A DNA stretch of 10,041 bases from an uncultured Bacteroidales bacterium. GTDB taxonomy: Bacteria > Bacteroidota > Bacteroidia > Bacteroidales > Paludibacteraceae. The translations under genes were made by a program, and so were the position numbers. The stretch spans positions 1 through 10,041 of the forward strand of contig CAKZZM010000153.1 in assembly GCA_937885465.1 (NCBI GenBank), written 5' to 3'. The notes below the pieces were generated by a model that had not been told where the DNA came from, made no database searches, and was given only the letters and a program-made list of their open reading frames with translations. Position 1 is the stretch's first letter. The number at the start of each line of letters is the position of its first letter. Shown here piece after piece: positions 9,076 to 10,041 of this stretch.

Positions 9076-9795
9076 AAATCTATTCACAAACATTTGAAGG
9101 CAAAAAGGAGTTTTTACTAAATCACGCCTGCCAACTCTATCAACTTACCCGTCCCAATAAGGTCGGTGAGGTTATGAACTTAATTCGCCAATGCCAACCT
9201 TCTTCACTTGAAGAATGGGAAACATGGTATTTTGAAAATGCGATGACGGCAGGTAAAACTCCTGTGCGTATCTCAAAAGAATCATTGCATGAATTAGGTG
9301 AACGCTTGTATGTCAAAATGACCGAGTTGGTTATTCCGCAGATACAGGAAGCCATCAACAATATCTCTCGTCAGGATTGTATAGATTATGTGTATAATCT
9401 AACTATCAATCGTACTTATGATGGCTACAATCGTGAGAAGTCCGTAGTTAATGACGGGTTGGCAAAGATATTCAAAGATATTCAAAGATGTTGAATTTGC
9501 GGAAAGCGACCCTGAACTTGACCATGCCGGCGATATTGACTATGTGGCAAAAGTCGGAAAATACCAGTTTGGTATTCAGATAAAGCCAGTTACTGCAAAT
9601 GCCAACTTTGGCGGCTATTCTCTATCAGAGCGGATGAAAGCATCTTTTGATGATTTCATAAGCAAATATGGTGGTAAGGTATTCATCGTATATAGTTTAC
9701 GCGGAGAGATTGCTAACAAAGAGGTCGTTGAGCAAATTAAACAAGAAATAGAACGGCTGAAATCAATAGGGAGCAACCAATCTTCTCTATTTTAG
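9072..9795 (+). pseudogene. MjaI-family type II restriction endonuclease, frameshifted
   Basis: Two consecutive frames together encode one MjaI-like endonuclease. The first (9072-9494) carries LTRPNKVGEVMNLIRQC, ESLHELGERLYVKMTE and TINRTYDGYNREKSVVNDGL, then runs out of frame into QRC and a stop. The second frame continues from 9484 with KDVEFAESDPELDHAGDIDY, FGIQIKPVTANANFGGY and a C-terminus ending QSSLF. Removing one of two 10-bp tandem units (AAAGATATTC at 9464-9473 and 9474-9483) restores a single frame of 237 residues reading AKIFKDVEFAES. The PD-(D/E)XK catalytic segment (GDIDY to QIK) lies after the break, so the truncated product should be inactive. The partner methylase is intact, so the cell is protected. 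Because the lesion is a tandem duplication it could revert by slippage. The ATG at 9451 is not a credible independent start. Confidence 0.88.
9464..9489 (+). repeat. 10-bp tandem duplication causing the endonuclease frameshift
   Basis: AAAGATATTC occurs twice in tandem (9464-9473, 9474-9483) and is followed by the partial copy AAAGAT, giving about 2.6 units. With one unit the coding frame runs through GLAKIFKDVEF. With two units it hits TGA at 9492-9494. This is a recent-looking loss or an on/off slippage site. Confidence 0.9.
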
Positions 9796-9800
9796 ATGTT

Positions 9801-10041
9801 GTTCGCGAGCAGCAGGTAGCCCGTCTGAAAGACCTCCGCGCCCACCGCGACGAAGCAGCCGTACAGGAGGCTCTCAAGGAGATTACCGCTTCCGTACAGG
9901 CATGGGCAGACTGCGGCAAGGGCAAGAACCTCTTGGCACTCGCTGTCAAGGCAGCAGGTCTTCGTGCCACATTAGGCGAAATCTCAGATGCCTGCGAGGC
10001 AGTCGTAGGCCGTTATAAAGCAACCATTAGAACTATATCAG
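9801..10041 (+). pseudogene. mutB: Second, 5'-truncated copy of mutB (runs off the window)
   Basis: These 241 bases align without gaps to 2485-2725 of the intact mutB, corresponding to codons 476-556, the linker between the TIM barrel and the cobalamin-binding domain. By hand count there are 29 mismatches (about 88% identity). All but two are synonymous at the protein level: Gly to Cys and Glu to Lys, within WADCGKGKNLL. The last 55 bases are identical to the intact copy. The reading frame is open. The 5' three-fifths or more of the gene is missing, and homology starts 5 bp after the endonuclease stop codon. No start codon in frame is visible, so it is probably a remnant. Whether the copy continues to the normal mutB end lies beyond the window. 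It marks the right border of the accessory island. Confidence 0.92.

Noticed and set aside
9451..9795. Second half of the endonuclease as a separate gene
   Set aside because: Its first residues are an out-of-frame reading of the upstream half, and the two halves join perfectly once one 10-bp unit is removed.
9780..9800. Mutase homology extending into the end of the endonuclease gene (an ILDV-like reading before VREQQ)
   Set aside because: Only a few residues resemble mutB and a gap is needed. Clear gapless homology starts at 9801.

Overview
The window looks like chromosomal DNA of a Bacteroidota, most likely a Bacteroidales gut or oral commensal. It has a two-subunit methylmalonyl-CoA mutase operon, start codons without clear Shine-Dalgarno sequences, and accessory families common in that order: a GxxExxY protein, a zeta-toxin-like kinase with a small upstream ORF, and a small periplasmic repeat protein. 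Every convincing gene lies on the + strand.

Positions 1-3201 hold the core operon. The 3' end of mutA (3-149) is followed by an unusually long spacer and then a complete mutB (1060-3201), GC-rich and with all expected cobalamin-binding motifs. The spacer holds a GxxExxY gene (271-705), flanking direct repeats and a roughly 58-bp tandem repeat array. A perfect 16-bp-stem hairpin closes the operon at 3210-3248.

Positions 3250-9795 are an accessory island, clearly more AT-rich from about 4500 on. It contains, in order: a 51-codon ORF coupled by an ATGA overlap to a zeta-toxin-like P-loop kinase; a small hypothetical gene; a eukaryotic-like Ser/Thr protein kinase; a TPR protein starting 1 nt after the kinase; a secreted protein with two internal repeats; and a restriction-modification pair. 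In that pair a beta-type DNA methyltransferase overlaps, by ATGA, a MjaI-family (CTAG) restriction endonuclease. The endonuclease is frameshifted by a 10-bp tandem duplication, so the methylase appears intact and the nuclease off. I found no CTAG tetranucleotide anywhere in the window, which fits a long history of CTAG restriction, although CTAG is rare in many bacteria anyway.

From 9801 to the end, directly after the endonuclease stop codon, the sequence becomes a second partial mutB copy. It matches codons 476-556 of the intact gene with no gaps, at about 88% nucleotide identity, with only two amino-acid changes. The island is therefore bracketed by the end of an intact mutB and a 5'-truncated mutB. 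This suggests that it arrived by recombination at mutB, with a 3' end of mutB carried on the incoming DNA. The kinase, TPR, secreted-protein and restriction-modification genes form a plausible but unproven defence or stress island.
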